Below, in pieces: positions 26,427 through 36,358 of a DNA stretch of 64,000 nt (positions within the stretch are counted from its first letter, which is position 1; each line of letters begins with the position of its first letter). Source of the DNA: Pelomonas sp. Root1237 (lineage in GTDB: Bacteria > Pseudomonadota > Gammaproteobacteria > Burkholderiales > Burkholderiaceae_C); the NCBI RefSeq assembly GCF_001425055.1, contig NZ_LMDK01000019.1:248001-312000 (forward strand). Reading direction: 5' to 3'. The notes beneath the pieces are model-generated. The model saw only the letters and a list, made by a program, of their open reading frames with translations, searched no databases and was not told where the DNA came from. A program made the position numbers and the translations under genes.

Positions 26427-27801
26427 CCATGGTCTCGGCCACGGCCAGTTGGGTCTTGACGCTGGCGACGGTCTGCAGGAACTGCGACTTGGCGTAGTTC
26501 GGCAGCGTGATCGCCTCGGAGGCGCGAGCGATGGTGCGTGGGTCCATGTGGCGGCCACCGACGCGGAACTCGAAGTGCAGGTGCGGGCCGGTGGCCCAGC
26601 CGGTCGAGCCGACGGCACCGAGCTTCATGCCCTGTTCGATGCGCTGGCCCTTCTTCACGTCGATCTTGCTCAGGTGAGCGTAGACCGTGCTGCGGTCGCC
26701 GGCGTGGCGCACCTGCACGACATTGCCAAAGCCGTTCTGCCAGCCGGCCATTTCGACCGTGCCATCGCCCACCGACCGCACGGCCGTGCCGGTCGGCGCA
26801 CCGTAGTCGACACCGTTGTGCTGGCGCCAGGTCTGCATGATGGGATGGAAGCGCATCGCGAAGCCGCTGGTGATGCGCGAGAACTCCATCGGGCTGGCCA
26901 GGAAGGCGCGACGCTTGCTCGTGCCGTCAAAGCCGAAGAAGCTGCTCTTGCCGGTGGCGTTGTCCTTGAAATAGACGGCCGAATAGGTGCGGCCGTTGTT
27001 CGTGAACTCGCCGGCCAGCAGGCGGCCGACGCCGCCGTCCCACGGGACCGGCTCGCCGTCGGCGGTCAGCGTCTCGTAGACGATGCTGAAGCGGTCGCCC
27101 TTGCGCAGCTCGCGGTGGAAGTCGATGTCGCCCGAGAACATGTCGGCCATCTGCGAAGCGATGGCGTCGGGGATGTTGGCGTCGTCGGTGGCGGCGAACA
27201 GCGAGGTGCGGATGGTGCCGCTGCCCAAGGCCACCTGGGCCTGCAGCGGGGCCGTTTCGGTGCGGGCGGTGAAGCGGCCGCCGACGCGCTCGATCGTCAA
27301 CCGGGTGAAATGACTTGCTTGCTGCTCGACCTTTTCGGCCGGGAAGCGCATGACGATCTTCTGCACCTGGCCGGAGGCGTCGGCTGTCAGGTGGACCATC
27401 TTGCCGGCGCGGCCCTGCAGCACGCGCCGGCCCAGCGGGTCGGTGCGCAGGAAGGCCGCGGCGGCCGGATCGAAGGCGCCGGCACGCTTGAGCAGGCTGT
27501 CAGGGGTATCGCTGGAGCGAGTGGCTTCGGCGCGGGTCAGGCCGACGGCGTGCGTGGCCAGCTCCTCGAGCTGACTCTCCACATCGGGCGTGGCCAGGGT
27601 CTCGACCAACGTGCGCTTGGGCAGCTCGGCGGCGTCAGGGGCCAGCGGCGCGATGCCGAAGGCGGTCACGGCGAAGCAACTCAGCAGGCCGACGACGGTG
27701 GCCGTCAGCGCACGCGGATGCCGGGCGGCAAAGGCCTCGGCGTGCTGCAGGCTGGCTTGGACTTGCTTCAGGCGGTTCTTAACAGTCACTCTCGCTGTCA
27801 C
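26404..27801 (-). CDS. M23 family murein endopeptidase (MepM-like)
   Basis: 465 residues. A single membrane helix at about 31-50 anchors it. The LytM/M23 domain near the C-terminus has the zinc ligands in RFHPIMQTWRQHNGVDYG (HxxxD) and HLHFEFR (HxH), so it should be an active D,D-endopeptidase cutting peptidoglycan cross-links. The start is GTG at 27801; a second GTG lies four codons in and the ribosome binding site is weak. It is upstream of and overlaps anmK. It is divergent from tyrS across a 224 bp gap, an arrangement common in beta-proteobacteria. Confidence 0.92.
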   Translation of the reverse strand: MTARVTVKNRLKQVQASLQHAEAFAARHPRALTATVVGLLSCFAVTAFGIAPLAPDAAELPKRTLVETLATPDVESQLEELATHAVGLTRAEATRSSDTPDSLLKRAGAFDPAAAAFLRTDPLGRRVLQGRAGKMVHLTADASGQVQKIVMRFPAEKVEQQASHFTRLTIERVGGRFTARTETAPLQAQVALGSGTIRTSLFAATDDANIPDAIASQMADMFSGDIDFHRELRKGDRFSIVYETLTADGEPVPWDGGVGRLLAGEFTNNGRTYSAVYFKDNATGKSSFFGFDGTSKRRAFLASPMEFSRITSGFAMRFHPIMQTWRQHNGVDYGAPTGTAVRSVGDGTVEMAGWQNGFGNVVQVRHAGDRSTVYAHLSKIDVKKGQRIEQGMKLGAVGSTGWATGPHLHFEFRVGGRHMDPRTIARASEAITLPNYAKSQFLQTVASVKTQLAVAETMDGVSAAD

Positions 27802-28025
27802 TCTCGGTATTCCCGGGGTTGTCGCTGGGGCAATCCCGGCCGAGCCGGTTCAGCGCTGAGGCCGCTCGTGGGCGGCCCTTAAAATCCCTGGATTGGTTGT
27901 GTTGAAACAACACCCCCAAACGAAGGGTGAATTCTAACGGCTTTGTCCTACCTGGCATGCCGGTTAACCCCGATGGATCAATAACTTAACGTTTCGCCCG
28001 GCTTGCTGCCGGGCGCCGATGCGCC

Positions 28026-29252
28026 ATGTCCGACGCTCCGCAATTCCCCATCACCGATGCTGTCCTCGAAGCCCTGGCCGTCACGCGCCGCGGCGTGGAC
28101 GAGTTGCTGCCGGAGGCCGAGTGGACGAAGAAGCTGGCCCGCTCCGCCGCCACCGGTGTGCCGCTGCGTATCAAGCTGGGCCTGGACCCGACGGCGCCCG
28201 ACATCCACGTCGGTCACACGGTTGTCTTGAACAAGATGCGCCAATTGCAGGACCTGGGTCACCAAGTCATCTTCCTGATCGGCGACTTCACCTCGCTGAT
28301 TGGCGACCCGTCCGGCCGCAACGCCACCCGCCCGCCGCTGACCAAGGAACAGATCCAGGCCAACGCCGAGACCTACTACGCCCAGGCCAGGCTGGTGCTG
28401 GACCCGGCGCGCACCGAGATTCGCTACAACTCCGAGTGGAGCGAGCCGCTGGGCGCGGCCGGCATGATCCAGCTGGCGAGCAAGTACACGGTCGCCCGCA
28501 TGATGGAGCGCGACGACTTCACCAAGCGCTTCGCGGCCCAGACGCCGATCTCGGTGCACGAGTTCCTCTACCCGCTGATGCAGGGCTACGACTCGGTGGC
28601 GCTGAAGAGCGACCTGGAGCTGGGTGGCACCGACCAGAAGTTCAACCTGCTGATGGGCCGCCACCTGCAGCAGGAATACGGCCAGGAGCCGCAGTGCATC
28701 CTGACCATGCCGTTGCTGGAGGGCTTGGACGGCGTCGAGAAGATGTCCAAGTCAAAGAATAACTACATCGGCATCACGGAGGCGCCGAACACGATGTTCG
28801 CCAAGATCCTGTCGATCAGCGACGTACAGATGTGGAAGTGGTTCGAGCTGCTGTCCTTCAAGTCCCTGGCCGAGATCGCCGCGCTGAAGGCCGAGGTCGA
28901 GGGTGGCCGCAACCCGAAGGACGCCAAGGTCATGCTGGCCAAGGAGATCACGGCGCGCTTCCACAGCGCGGCGGCGGCGGACGCGGCCGAAGCCGACTTC
29001 AACAATCGCGCCCGCGGTGGCATTCCTGACGAGATTCCTGAAGTTCAGTTGAGCGGCGCGCCCATGGGCATCGCCCAGGTGTTGAAGGGGGCCGGCCTTG
29101 TCGCATCGACAGGCGAAGGCCTGCGCATGGTCGAGCAGGGCGGCGTGCGCCGGGCCGGCGAAGTCATCGCCGACAAGGGGCTGAAGCTTGACGCCGGCGA
29201 GCATGTGCTGCAGGTGGGCAAGCGCAAGTTCGCGAGGGTCGTGCTGAGCTGA
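28026..29252 (+). CDS. tyrS: Tyrosyl-tRNA synthetase
   Basis: 408 residues of the class I TyrRS. The HIGH-type signature is HVGHT at 61-65 and the KMSKS loop is at 239-243. An S4 RNA-binding domain is at the C-terminus ([29 protein letters not shown] region). It charges tRNA-Tyr. The larger type without the Bacillus-like spacing of signatures is usual in proteobacteria. It is transcribed alone, divergent from the M23 peptidase. Confidence 0.97.
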   Translation: MSDAPQFPITDAVLEALAVTRRGVDELLPEAEWTKKLARSAATGVPLRIKLGLDPTAPDIHVGHTVVLNKMRQLQDLGHQVIFLIGDFTSLIGDPSGRNATRPPLTKEQIQANAETYYAQARLVLDPARTEIRYNSEWSEPLGAAGMIQLASKYTVARMMERDDFTKRFAAQTPISVHEFLYPLMQGYDSVALKSDLELGGTDQKFNLLMGRHLQQEYGQEPQCILTMPLLEGLDGVEKMSKSKNNYIGITEAPNTMFAKILSISDVQMWKWFELLSFKSLAEIAALKAEVEGGRNPKDAKVMLAKEITARFHSAAAADAAEADFNNRARGGIPDEIPEVQLSGAPMGIAQVLKGAGLVASTGEGLRMVEQGGVRRAGEVIADKGLKLDAGEHVLQVGKRKFARVVLS

Positions 29253-29387
29253 GCGCCCGGCGGGCGGCCGTTCGCCACCGTTCGCTGGCGATTCCCGCCG
29301 CGCGCTGTCCATTCGTCGCAAGCCGTTGGCCCCAAGGGCGAGGCATCCGCACAGTCCAGGCATCGCAACACCCACCGGATGCCGCCA

Positions 29388-29864
29388 ATGACTGCTTCTT
29401 CCATCCCCTTCTGGCCCTTCGCCGTCCTGGCCGGCCTCGTCATGCTGGGCTACCGCCAGTCGCGTGACCGTGTCGTCCAGCCCGGCATGCTCGCCAAGGT
29501 CGCCCTGGCCATGCTGGCCCTGTCGCTGTATGGCGTCACGACGGCCTTCGGCGCACACATGGTTCCCGTGCTGGCCTGGGCGACGGCCTTTGCAGCTGCC
29601 GTCTTCATCGGTGGCCCGCTGTTTGCACCGCGCGGCCTGGCCAAGGAAGGCGCCGCCGTGCGCATGCCCGGCAGCTGGGTGCCGCTGGGCCTGATGCTCG
29701 GCATCTTCATGACCAAGTTCGGCCTGGGCTTCGCCAACGGCATGGGCGCCCATGTGCTGCAGGAGCTCTGGTTCATCGCCGCGGTGAGCGCGATCCTGGG
29801 CCTGTTCAGCGGTGCCTTCGCGGCCCGGGCCACGGCGGTGCATCGCTTCGTCCGCGCCGCTTGA
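29388..29864 (+). CDS. Small integral membrane protein, DUF6622-like
   Basis: 158 residues with four or five hydrophobic helices and few charged residues (PFWPFAVLAGLVMLGYRQS at the start, LGIFMTKFGLGFANGM in the middle). It looks like the uncharacterised DUF6622 family; I hold that assignment loosely. The ATG at 29388 is preferred over one three codons earlier only by habit. A bidirectional terminator lies 18 bp after its stop. Function unknown. Confidence 0.7.
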   Translation: MTASSIPFWPFAVLAGLVMLGYRQSRDRVVQPGMLAKVALAMLALSLYGVTTAFGAHMVPVLAWATAFAAAVFIGGPLFAPRGLAKEGAAVRMPGSWVPLGLMLGIFMTKFGLGFANGMGAHVLQELWFIAAVSAILGLFSGAFAARATAVHRFVRAA

Positions 29865-29882
29865 TCTCTCAAGCCCATGAAA

Positions 29883-29910
29883 AAGGGAGGCCGCGGCCTC
29901 CCTTTGCTTT
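29883..29910. terminator. Bidirectional terminator between the DUF6622-like gene and the tricorn-like protease
   Basis: A GC-rich palindrome, AAAGGGAGGCCG / CGGCCTCCCTTT, has T-rich tails on both strands: five T on the minus strand, TTTGCTTT on the plus strand. It serves both convergent genes. Confidence 0.8.
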
Positions 29911-32900
29911 CACGGCTTGACCGGCCGCAGATACGGTCCCGGCTTCACCACCTGGACCGGCTGCTCGGCAATCCGGCGCTTCAGCTCGGCCAGCGCCGCA
30001 TCCAGCTGCGCGTCCTGGCCCATCGCCGTCGCCCGCGGCGGGTTGTCGACCTCGATGTCCGGCGTCACGCCGATGCCCTCGATCAGGAAGCGGCCCTCGG
30101 CGTCGATCTGCCCCGTCTCGGCGGCCCGCATGATGCCGTTGTCGATCAGGCGGTTCTGGTCCGACAGCCACACGCCCGCCCCCGAGCTGCGCTTGCCAAT
30201 GACGGGTCCCAGCTTGAGGCGCTTGAAGCCCTCGGCGAAGGTCTCGCCGTCGCTGTAGGTGTCCTCGTTCATCAGCACCACCGTGTGGCCGCGGTAGACG
30301 TTCTGCATGTTGGCGTAGACCGGCGCGCCGCCTGGCGAGCGCGGTTGCCAGAAGGCCCAGGCGCGGCGCAGCAGCTTTTCCAGGATCCAGCTGTCGATGT
30401 TGCCGCCATTGTTGTAGCGCACGTCGATGATGAGGCCGTCGCGGTCGCTGGCAGCGTAGAACTCGCGCACGAAATCGGCGATGTCGGCCGCGCTCATCGC
30501 GCGCAGATGCACGTAGCCGATGCGGCCCTGGGCCGACTGCTCAACGGCGCGGGCGCGGCTGACGCGCCAGTCGTTGTAGCGCAGCTGGTTTTCGCGCGTC
30601 TGCGCCACCGGCGTGACGATGCGCTGCACCGTCTTGCCGCTGGCCTGTTTCACCTCCAGCAGCACCTGGCGGCCGGCCTGGCCGCGCAGCAGCTCCAGGA
30701 TGTGCGGCGCGCTGGCGCTGGGGCGGCCATTGACGGTCGTGATGACGTCACCCACTTGCAGGTTGAGACCGGGCGCGGCCAGCGGCGGTGCCTCGGATGG
30801 CAACTCCTGCTCATGCGCATAGATCGCATCGATGCGCCAGCCCTCCGGTGCGCGCGAGAAGCGCCCACCGAGGCCCGCGAGGCCAGGCTCGTCGGGCGCG
30901 AGCCGCGTGTCGCCGGCGCCGATCTGGCTGTGCAGGGCGCCCAGTTCGCTGACCATCTGCGCCATCAGCTCGGCGAGCTCGAAGCGGTCGGTCACACGGT
31001 CCACCAGTGGCTCGTACTTGGCGCGCACGGCCACCCAGTCGACGCCGTGCATGGCCTTGTCGTAGAAGTGGTCGCGGTGCATGCGCCAGGCGTCGGCGAA
31101 CATCTGCTTCCACTCGGCGCGCGGCTGCGTGGCGATCTGCCAGTCGCTCCAGCGCACTTGCAGCTTGGCGAGTTCAGTCGGCAGCTTGGGCGCCGCGTCG
31201 ACGACGAGGATTTCCGGCGCCGCACCCGCGGGCTGGTTGCGCACCAGCATCAGCTTCTTGCCGTCGGCACTGATGTCGTAGTTGCGCACGTCGCTGGCCA
31301 GGATCTCGGCCGGGCCGCCCTGGTTGTCGATGCCAACCGACTTGAGCTGGCTCTTTCCGTCCAGATCACGATCCAGGAACCACAGGCGCTTGCCATCCGC
31401 GCGCAGCGCGCGGTAGCTGCCGGCGGTCACGGGCAGCTCGTGGAGGCGCTCGGCCAGGCCTTCGAAAACGATGGCGGGCTTGCCCTTCTTCTCGGCGGCT
31501 GGCTTCTTGTCGTCCTTTGGATCAGGCTTGCGCTCGGTCGGCTCCTTGTCGGTGGCCTTCTTGTCCTCGGCGCGCTGCTCGTCGGCCTTCTTCTCGGTGA
31601 CCGACTCCAGCTCGTCCTTGGCCGCGAACGGCGAGCGCAGGCCCGTCTGCAGGGCCAGCGCGTAGAGCTTGGCGCGGAAGCCGAAGAACGGCCCGGTGTT
31701 GCGGTCGCCCCATGTGCTGCCATTGCCCGTCGTCGCGAAGTTGCGGTTGGACGCGAAGTACAGCCATTGCCCGTCCGGGCTGAAGGTGGCGCTGTCGCTG
31801 TCGTAGCGGTCGCTGGTCAGCGTGTGGGTGCGGCCATCGGCCGTGCTGTAGAGCTGCAGCTGGCTGCGGTCGGCATGGCGCAGCGACAGCGTCCAGGCCA
31901 GGGCCTGGCCATCGGGACTCCAGCCCTGCAGCTGCGGCGCGTCACCAAGGGCGCTGCGAGCGATCTCGCGTGTTGTCTTGGCCTTCAGGTCGGTCAGCCA
32001 GATGCCGCCTTCCTTGTCGGTATGCGCCAGCCAGCGGCCGTCGGGCGAAGGGAGCAGGTCGCGGCGCTGCGTCGTTGCGCCGCTGGTGATGCGTTCGGGT
32101 TGACCCGTGCCATTGGCCGCGAAGCGCCAGATCTCGGTCTCGCCGCTGAAGTCGCAGACGGCGAAGACGCTCTTGTTGTCGCTGCTGAATTCACCCTTCT
32201 TGCAGCTGCCGTCGGCCGGCAGCGGCAGCTCAGCGCGGCGCAGCTGCTGCACGCCCTGCGTCGCGAGGTGACCGCGCGCGGCCAGCAGCACGCGCTCGCC
32301 ATTGGGGGCGAAGGATGTGTCGGTCAGGAAGTCCTGCGGCTTCTTGATCCAGCGCTCGCGCTGCTGGTCGAAGTCGCCGCCCAGGCTGATGTCGAGCTTC
32401 TTCGCGCCCGCGCTCTGCGCGAGGTCGACGAGGTAGAGGTCCGCGCCCACTGCATAGACGACACGGCTGCCGTCGATGGATGCGTGGCGGATGTCCCAGC
32501 CCTTGTGCGTGGTGTGCTGGCGCATGTCACCGCCTTGGGCATTGACCGACCAGATGTTGACCGTGCCTTCGCGGTCCGACAGGAAGGCGACGCGCTCCGC
32601 GCCACCGTTGCGGTAGGGCAGGGGACGGCGATCGTTGTTGCCCTCGGCGATCAGCGGTTTTGCTTCCGCCTTGTCCGTCAAGTCCAGCGACCACAGCCGC
32701 GCGATGGCGCCGCCGCGGTACTGTCGGGCGTTGTCGCTGCGCAGGCCGCTGCGCGTGAAATAGAGCGTCTTGCCATCGGCGCTCAGCGCGGCGTCGCTGG
32801 CCTCGCCGACGGGCAGTTGGCGGCGCTGGCCAGTCTTCACGTCGATGGCGAAAAGCTGACTGCCGGGACGGGCGTCCAAGCCGGTGTAGAGGACTTCGCC

Positions 32901-33248
32901 GGCGGCCGTGAAGCCCCAGACGCGCATGCCGCCGCCTTCCCAGGTCAGGCGCTTCGGCGGGCCGCCGGCCACCGGCATCAGGTAGATCTCGGTGCCGCCG
33001 TCGTACTGCGCCGTGAAGGCCAGCCATTGCCCATCGGGCGACACGGCGGGCTGGGTCTCCTGGCCGCTGTGCGTGGTCAGCCGCTGGGCTTCGCCGCCCT
33101 GCGTGCCGACGCGCCAGAGGTCGCCCTCGGCGACGAGATAGACGGCATCGCCACCCAGTGTGGGCTGGCGATAGAAGCCGCTGGTGCCGGCCCAGGCGCT
33201 CGTGGCGCACAGGACCGCAGCGAGCGCGGCGAGACGGAAGCGGGGCAT
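29910..33248 (-). CDS. Tricorn-like S41 family peptidase, exported
   Basis: 1112 residues. A signal peptide (about 1-20, cleavage after SAWA) sends it to the periplasm. Beta-propeller blades fill about 25-560 (repeated SPDGQWLAF-like units). A Lys/Glu-rich linker follows (about 540-590, ADEQRAEDKKATDKEP), then the tricorn core, a PDZ domain (LQVGDVITTVNGRP) and the S41 protease domain, with nucleophile Ser999 in TYSDGE and DVRYNNGGN before it. Family members degrade peptides released by other proteases. It stands alone; the bidirectional terminator is at its 3' end. Confidence 0.93.
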   Translation of the reverse strand: MPRFRLAALAAVLCATSAWAGTSGFYRQPTLGGDAVYLVAEGDLWRVGTQGGEAQRLTTHSGQETQPAVSPDGQWLAFTAQYDGGTEIYLMPVAGGPPKRLTWEGGGMRVWGFTAAGEVLYTGLDARPGSQLFAIDVKTGQRRQLPVGEASDAALSADGKTLYFTRSGLRSDNARQYRGGAIARLWSLDLTDKAEAKPLIAEGNNDRRPLPYRNGGAERVAFLSDREGTVNIWSVNAQGGDMRQHTTHKGWDIRHASIDGSRVVYAVGADLYLVDLAQSAGAKKLDISLGGDFDQQRERWIKKPQDFLTDTSFAPNGERVLLAARGHLATQGVQQLRRAELPLPADGSCKKGEFSSDNKSVFAVCDFSGETEIWRFAANGTGQPERITSGATTQRRDLLPSPDGRWLAHTDKEGGIWLTDLKAKTTREIARSALGDAPQLQGWSPDGQALAWTLSLRHADRSQLQLYSTADGRTHTLTSDRYDSDSATFSPDGQWLYFASNRNFATTGNGSTWGDRNTGPFFGFRAKLYALALQTGLRSPFAAKDELESVTEKKADEQRAEDKKATDKEPTERKPDPKDDKKPAAEKKGKPAIVFEGLAERLHELPVTAGSYRALRADGKRLWFLDRDLDGKSQLKSVGIDNQGGPAEILASDVRNYDISADGKKLMLVRNQPAGAAPEILVVDAAPKLPTELAKLQVRWSDWQIATQPRAEWKQMFADAWRMHRDHFYDKAMHGVDWVAVRAKYEPLVDRVTDRFELAELMAQMVSELGALHSQIGAGDTRLAPDEPGLAGLGGRFSRAPEGWRIDAIYAHEQELPSEAPPLAAPGLNLQVGDVITTVNGRPSASAPHILELLRGQAGRQVLLEVKQASGKTVQRIVTPVAQTRENQLRYNDWRVSRARAVEQSAQGRIGYVHLRAMSAADIADFVREFYAASDRDGLIIDVRYNNGGNIDSWILEKLLRRAWAFWQPRSPGGAPVYANMQNVYRGHTVVLMNEDTYSDGETFAEGFKRLKLGPVIGKRSSGAGVWLSDQNRLIDNGIMRAAETGQIDAEGRFLIEGIGVTPDIEVDNPPRATAMGQDAQLDAALAELKRRIAEQPVQVVKPGPYLRPVKP

Positions 33249-33387
33249 GGGGCTCTCCTGATGAGGGTCGCCATTGTGTTGTTAGGGGAATGGAGGGCGA
33301 TTCGTCACATCGGGTGAATCCGTAGAGCCTCTGAGCGCGTAACAGCGCTCAGATGCCAAGACGGCATTGCCATACAGGATGCCCCCG

Positions 33388-34920
33388 ATGAAAGCTCGTC
33401 TCACCCGCAGCGCCGTGGGCGCAGCGCTGCTCTGCCTGGCCGTTGGCGCCCAGGCTTCCAGCCACCGCGAAGCGCCCTTCATCACGACCGTGCCCAAGGT
33501 CGACGCGACGGACTTCTACATGTTCAACAGCTACGAGACCGGCCGTGCCGGCTACGTGACGCTGATCGCCAACTACCAGCCGCTGCAGGACGGCTATGGC
33601 GGCCCGAACTATTTCTCGATGGACCCCAACGCGCTCTACGAGATCCACGTCGACAACGTTGGCGATGCCAAGGAACACCTGACCTTCCAGTTCCGCTTCA
33701 AGAACACGCTGTCCAACAGCGGTGCCGGCACGTCTTTAAGCGTCGGCGGCAAGATGGTCGGCATCCCGCTGATCCAGTCGGGCGCGGTGGCCAGCGTCAA
33801 GGACGCAAACCTGCAGGTCAACGAGAGCTACACGCTGACCGTGGTGCGCGGCGATCGCCGCAGCGGTACTGCCCAGGCGGTCACGCATGCCACCAGCGGC
33901 GCGACGACGTTCGACAAGCCGGTCGACAACATCGGCAAGAAGACCATCGCCGACTATGCGAGCTATGCGGCCAAGCATGTCTACCCCATCACCATCCCCG
34001 GCTGCAGCACGCCGGCCAAGGTCTTCGTCGGCCAGCGCCAGGACCCGTTTGCCGTCAACCTCGGCACCATCTTCGACCTGGTCAACGCGCCGGTCTCCGT
34101 CATCACCGACCCATCGCTGATCAATGCCGCGCCCAACACCCTCGACGACAAGAACGTCTCCACGCTGGCGCTGGAGGTGCACAAGGACTGCCTGAAATCC
34201 GCGACCGACGATGTCATCGGCGGCTGGACCACGGCCAGCCTGCGCCAGGGCCGCCTGCTCGATCCCAAGCCGGGCTCGGGCCATCAGGCCAGCGAGAAGG
34301 CCGGCGGCGCCTGGGTGCAGGTCTCGCGCCTGGGCATGCCCCTGGTGAATGAAGTCGTCATCGGCCTCAAGGACAAGGACAAGTTCAACTCCTCCAAGCC
34401 CAAGGACGACGGCCAGTTCGCCGACTACGTGACCAACCCGACGCTGCCGGCCTTGCTGGAGATCGCGCTGGCCCTGCCCAACACCGCGCCGACCAACTTC
34501 CCGCGCAACGACCTGGTCACCACCTTCCTGACCGGCATCAAGGGTGTTAACCAGCAGAAGACGGTCACGGCCTCCGAGATGCTGCGCCTCAATACGGCAA
34601 TAGCGGCCGTGCCCTTCGCTCAACAAAACCGTTTGGGCATCGTCGGCAACATCCTCGCCGCAGGCAACGACAACGCCGGCTACCCCAACGGCCGCCGGCC
34701 CAAGGACGACGTCGTCGACATCTCGCTGGTGGCCGTCATGGGCGGCCTGTGCGTGGCCAACGGCGACACCGACAAGCTCGGCTTCGGCGCGGCCTGCAAG
34801 CCCAGCGTGGTGCCCCTGGGTGCCACGACTTTCAAGCTGCATGACGCGGTCGATCAGGCTGTCGTGCCCCTGCTGAGCGGCTTCCCCTACCTCAACACGC
34901 CCATCCCGGGCACCAAGTGA
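33388..34920 (+). CDS. Exported DUF4331 protein
   Basis: 510 residues. A signal peptide ends near GAQA, and the mature protein starts SSHREAPFIT, the signature of DUF4331. YVTLIANYQPLQ and FRFKNTL strands suggest a beta-rich extracytoplasmic domain. The ATG at 33388 has AGGA upstream; an in-frame TTG at 33367 would add seven unlikely residues. It heads a tight four-gene operon with a small lipoprotein, a TPR protein and a HupE/UreJ membrane protein. The biochemical function of DUF4331 is not established. Confidence 0.85.
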   Translation: MKARLTRSAVGAALLCLAVGAQASSHREAPFITTVPKVDATDFYMFNSYETGRAGYVTLIANYQPLQDGYGGPNYFSMDPNALYEIHVDNVGDAKEHLTFQFRFKNTLSNSGAGTSLSVGGKMVGIPLIQSGAVASVKDANLQVNESYTLTVVRGDRRSGTAQAVTHATSGATTFDKPVDNIGKKTIADYASYAAKHVYPITIPGCSTPAKVFVGQRQDPFAVNLGTIFDLVNAPVSVITDPSLINAAPNTLDDKNVSTLALEVHKDCLKSATDDVIGGWTTASLRQGRLLDPKPGSGHQASEKAGGAWVQVSRLGMPLVNEVVIGLKDKDKFNSSKPKDDGQFADYVTNPTLPALLEIALALPNTAPTNFPRNDLVTTFLTGIKGVNQQKTVTASEMLRLNTAIAAVPFAQQNRLGIVGNILAAGNDNAGYPNGRRPKDDVVDISLVAVMGGLCVANGDTDKLGFGAACKPSVVPLGATTFKLHDAVDQAVVPLLSGFPYLNTPIPGTK

Positions 34921-34931
34921 AAGGGGCCGCC

Positions 34932-35201
34932 ATGTTGACCCGCAAGACTGCCGCGGTCGCCGCCGGCGCCGTGCTCGTGCTGGCCGCCTGCGGCGGCAGT
35001 GACAGCGACACTGAAATCATCAGCCCGCCGCCCCCACCGCCGCCGGCCCCCACCGCGGTGCCCGACAGCGCCGTGGCCTCGTCCGCCGCCCTGGTGAGCT
35101 ACCTGAAGGCGCAGAAGACCGACGACGAGACCACGGAGGCGCTGACGCTGCCGACGGTGGCGGTGTCGGTCAGCGAAACCGAAGAGCCCGTGAGCCTGTG
35201 A
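34932..35201 (+). CDS. Small lipoprotein with proline-rich linker
   Basis: 89 residues. The signal peptide ends in the lipobox LAAC with Cys20, so the mature protein is lipid-anchored. A run of prolines follows, then an acidic C-terminus. The ATG at 34932 has AAAGGGG five bases upstream. An in-frame GTG at 34917 overlaps the DUF4331 stop and is a weaker choice. Its stop overlaps the GTG start of the next gene. I do not recognise a domain; its role is probably to serve its operon partners. Confidence 0.75.
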   Translation: MLTRKTAAVAAGAVLVLAACGGSDSDTEIISPPPPPPPAPTAVPDSAVASSAALVSYLKAQKTDDETTEALTLPTVAVSVSETEEPVSL

Positions 35202-36358
35202 AGCACCTGCTCGTGCTGCTGCTGGCAATCCCGCTGGCGGTCTTGGCCGAACCTTTCGTCCCGAAGGTCGACGCCGAGATCGTGCAGCGCCTGCCTTACC
35301 GCATCGACGCGGCCGAGCGCCAGCGCCGTGCGGCCTTGTCGCGCGACCCAGCACAGCTGCAGCTCGCCGTAGCCACCGCCCGCGCGGCGCTGCAGCGCGC
35401 CCGCGTGCATGGCGACCCGCGCGAGCTCGGCGCGGCACAGGCCGCGCTGGCGCCGTGGTGGCACCAGGCCGATGCACCCGCCGATGCCGTGCTGCTGCGC
35501 GCCCGCGTTCTGCAGGCGCGGCACGAGTTCGAGCCTGCCCTGGCCGAGCTGCACCGCCTGTTGGCGCGCGAAGATCTCGCGCCGGAGCATCGCGCCCAGG
35601 CCCTGCTCGACGCGGCCGCGTTGCATCAGCTGCGCGCCGAACTAACCGAGGCTCGCACCTTGTGCGAACAGCTTCAACCCCTGGCCGCACTGCCGGCAAC
35701 TGCCTGTCTGGCCGAGCTGGCCAGCCTGTCAGGCCAAGGCCAAGTGGCGGCACAAACGCTGGCCCAGCTCAGCCCGGGCCGGTCCACCGCGCCCTGGCTT
35801 GCACTGATGCGTGCCGAGCTGGCCGAGCGCCTCGGCAACGAGACCACCGCGCCTGCCCTCTACCGTGCCGCGCTGGCCGGTGAGGACGAGGTCTACACGC
35901 GCGCCGCGCTGGCCGACTGGCTGCTGGCCCGCCAGCGCGCGGCCGAGGCCCTCGTGCTGGTCGAACGCAGCCCCGATGCAGAGGCCGATGCATTGCTGTT
36001 GCGCCAGGTCATCGCCTTGCGCCAGCTCGGCCGCGATGCGTCGGCGCCGACGGCCCTGATGCGCGAGCGCCTTGCCGCCGCCGACCGCCGCGAATCGGGC
36101 AAGCATGCGCGCGAGCAGGCCCGCTTTGCCCTCGATGTCGAGCAGCAGCCACGCGAGGCCCTGCGCCTGGCCCGGCTGAACTGGGCGATGCAGCGCGAGC
36201 CTGTTGATGCGGTGCTGCTGCTGCGCGCTGCCCTCGCCGCTGGGCGCGATGGCGATGCGACGCGTGAGGAACTGGCGCGCGTGCTGCGCGGCAAGGGCTG
36301 GCAGGATGCACGCCTTGCCGCTCTTGATCGGCGTTTTGACCGGAGCTTCGCGCCGTGA
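35198..36358 (+). CDS. Exported TPR-like helical repeat protein
   Basis: 386 residues from a GTG that overlaps the lipoprotein stop (GTGA). A signal peptide (LLVLLLAIPLAVLAE) comes first, then an almost wholly helical, Ala/Leu/Arg-rich chain with repeats resembling TPR units (for example ALAELHRLLAREDLAPEHRAQ). It is likely a periplasmic scaffold. Its stop again overlaps the next start. No catalytic motif is visible. Confidence 0.75.
   Translation: MKHLLVLLLAIPLAVLAEPFVPKVDAEIVQRLPYRIDAAERQRRAALSRDPAQLQLAVATARAALQRARVHGDPRELGAAQAALAPWWHQADAPADAVLLRARVLQARHEFEPALAELHRLLAREDLAPEHRAQALLDAAALHQLRAELTEARTLCEQLQPLAALPATACLAELASLSGQGQVAAQTLAQLSPGRSTAPWLALMRAELAERLGNETTAPALYRAALAGEDEVYTRAALADWLLARQRAAEALVLVERSPDAEADALLLRQVIALRQLGRDASAPTALMRERLAAADRRESGKHAREQARFALDVEQQPREALRLARLNWAMQREPVDAVLLLRAALAAGRDGDATREELARVLRGKGWQDARLAALDRRFDRSFAP

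Noticed and set aside
29877-33317. An 1146-codon open frame on the plus strand opposite the tricorn-like protease
   Set aside because: Antisense frame created by high GC at codon position three. The composition is Leu/Ala/Arg/Gly/Val-rich with no domain, while the minus strand encodes a recognisable S41 protease.
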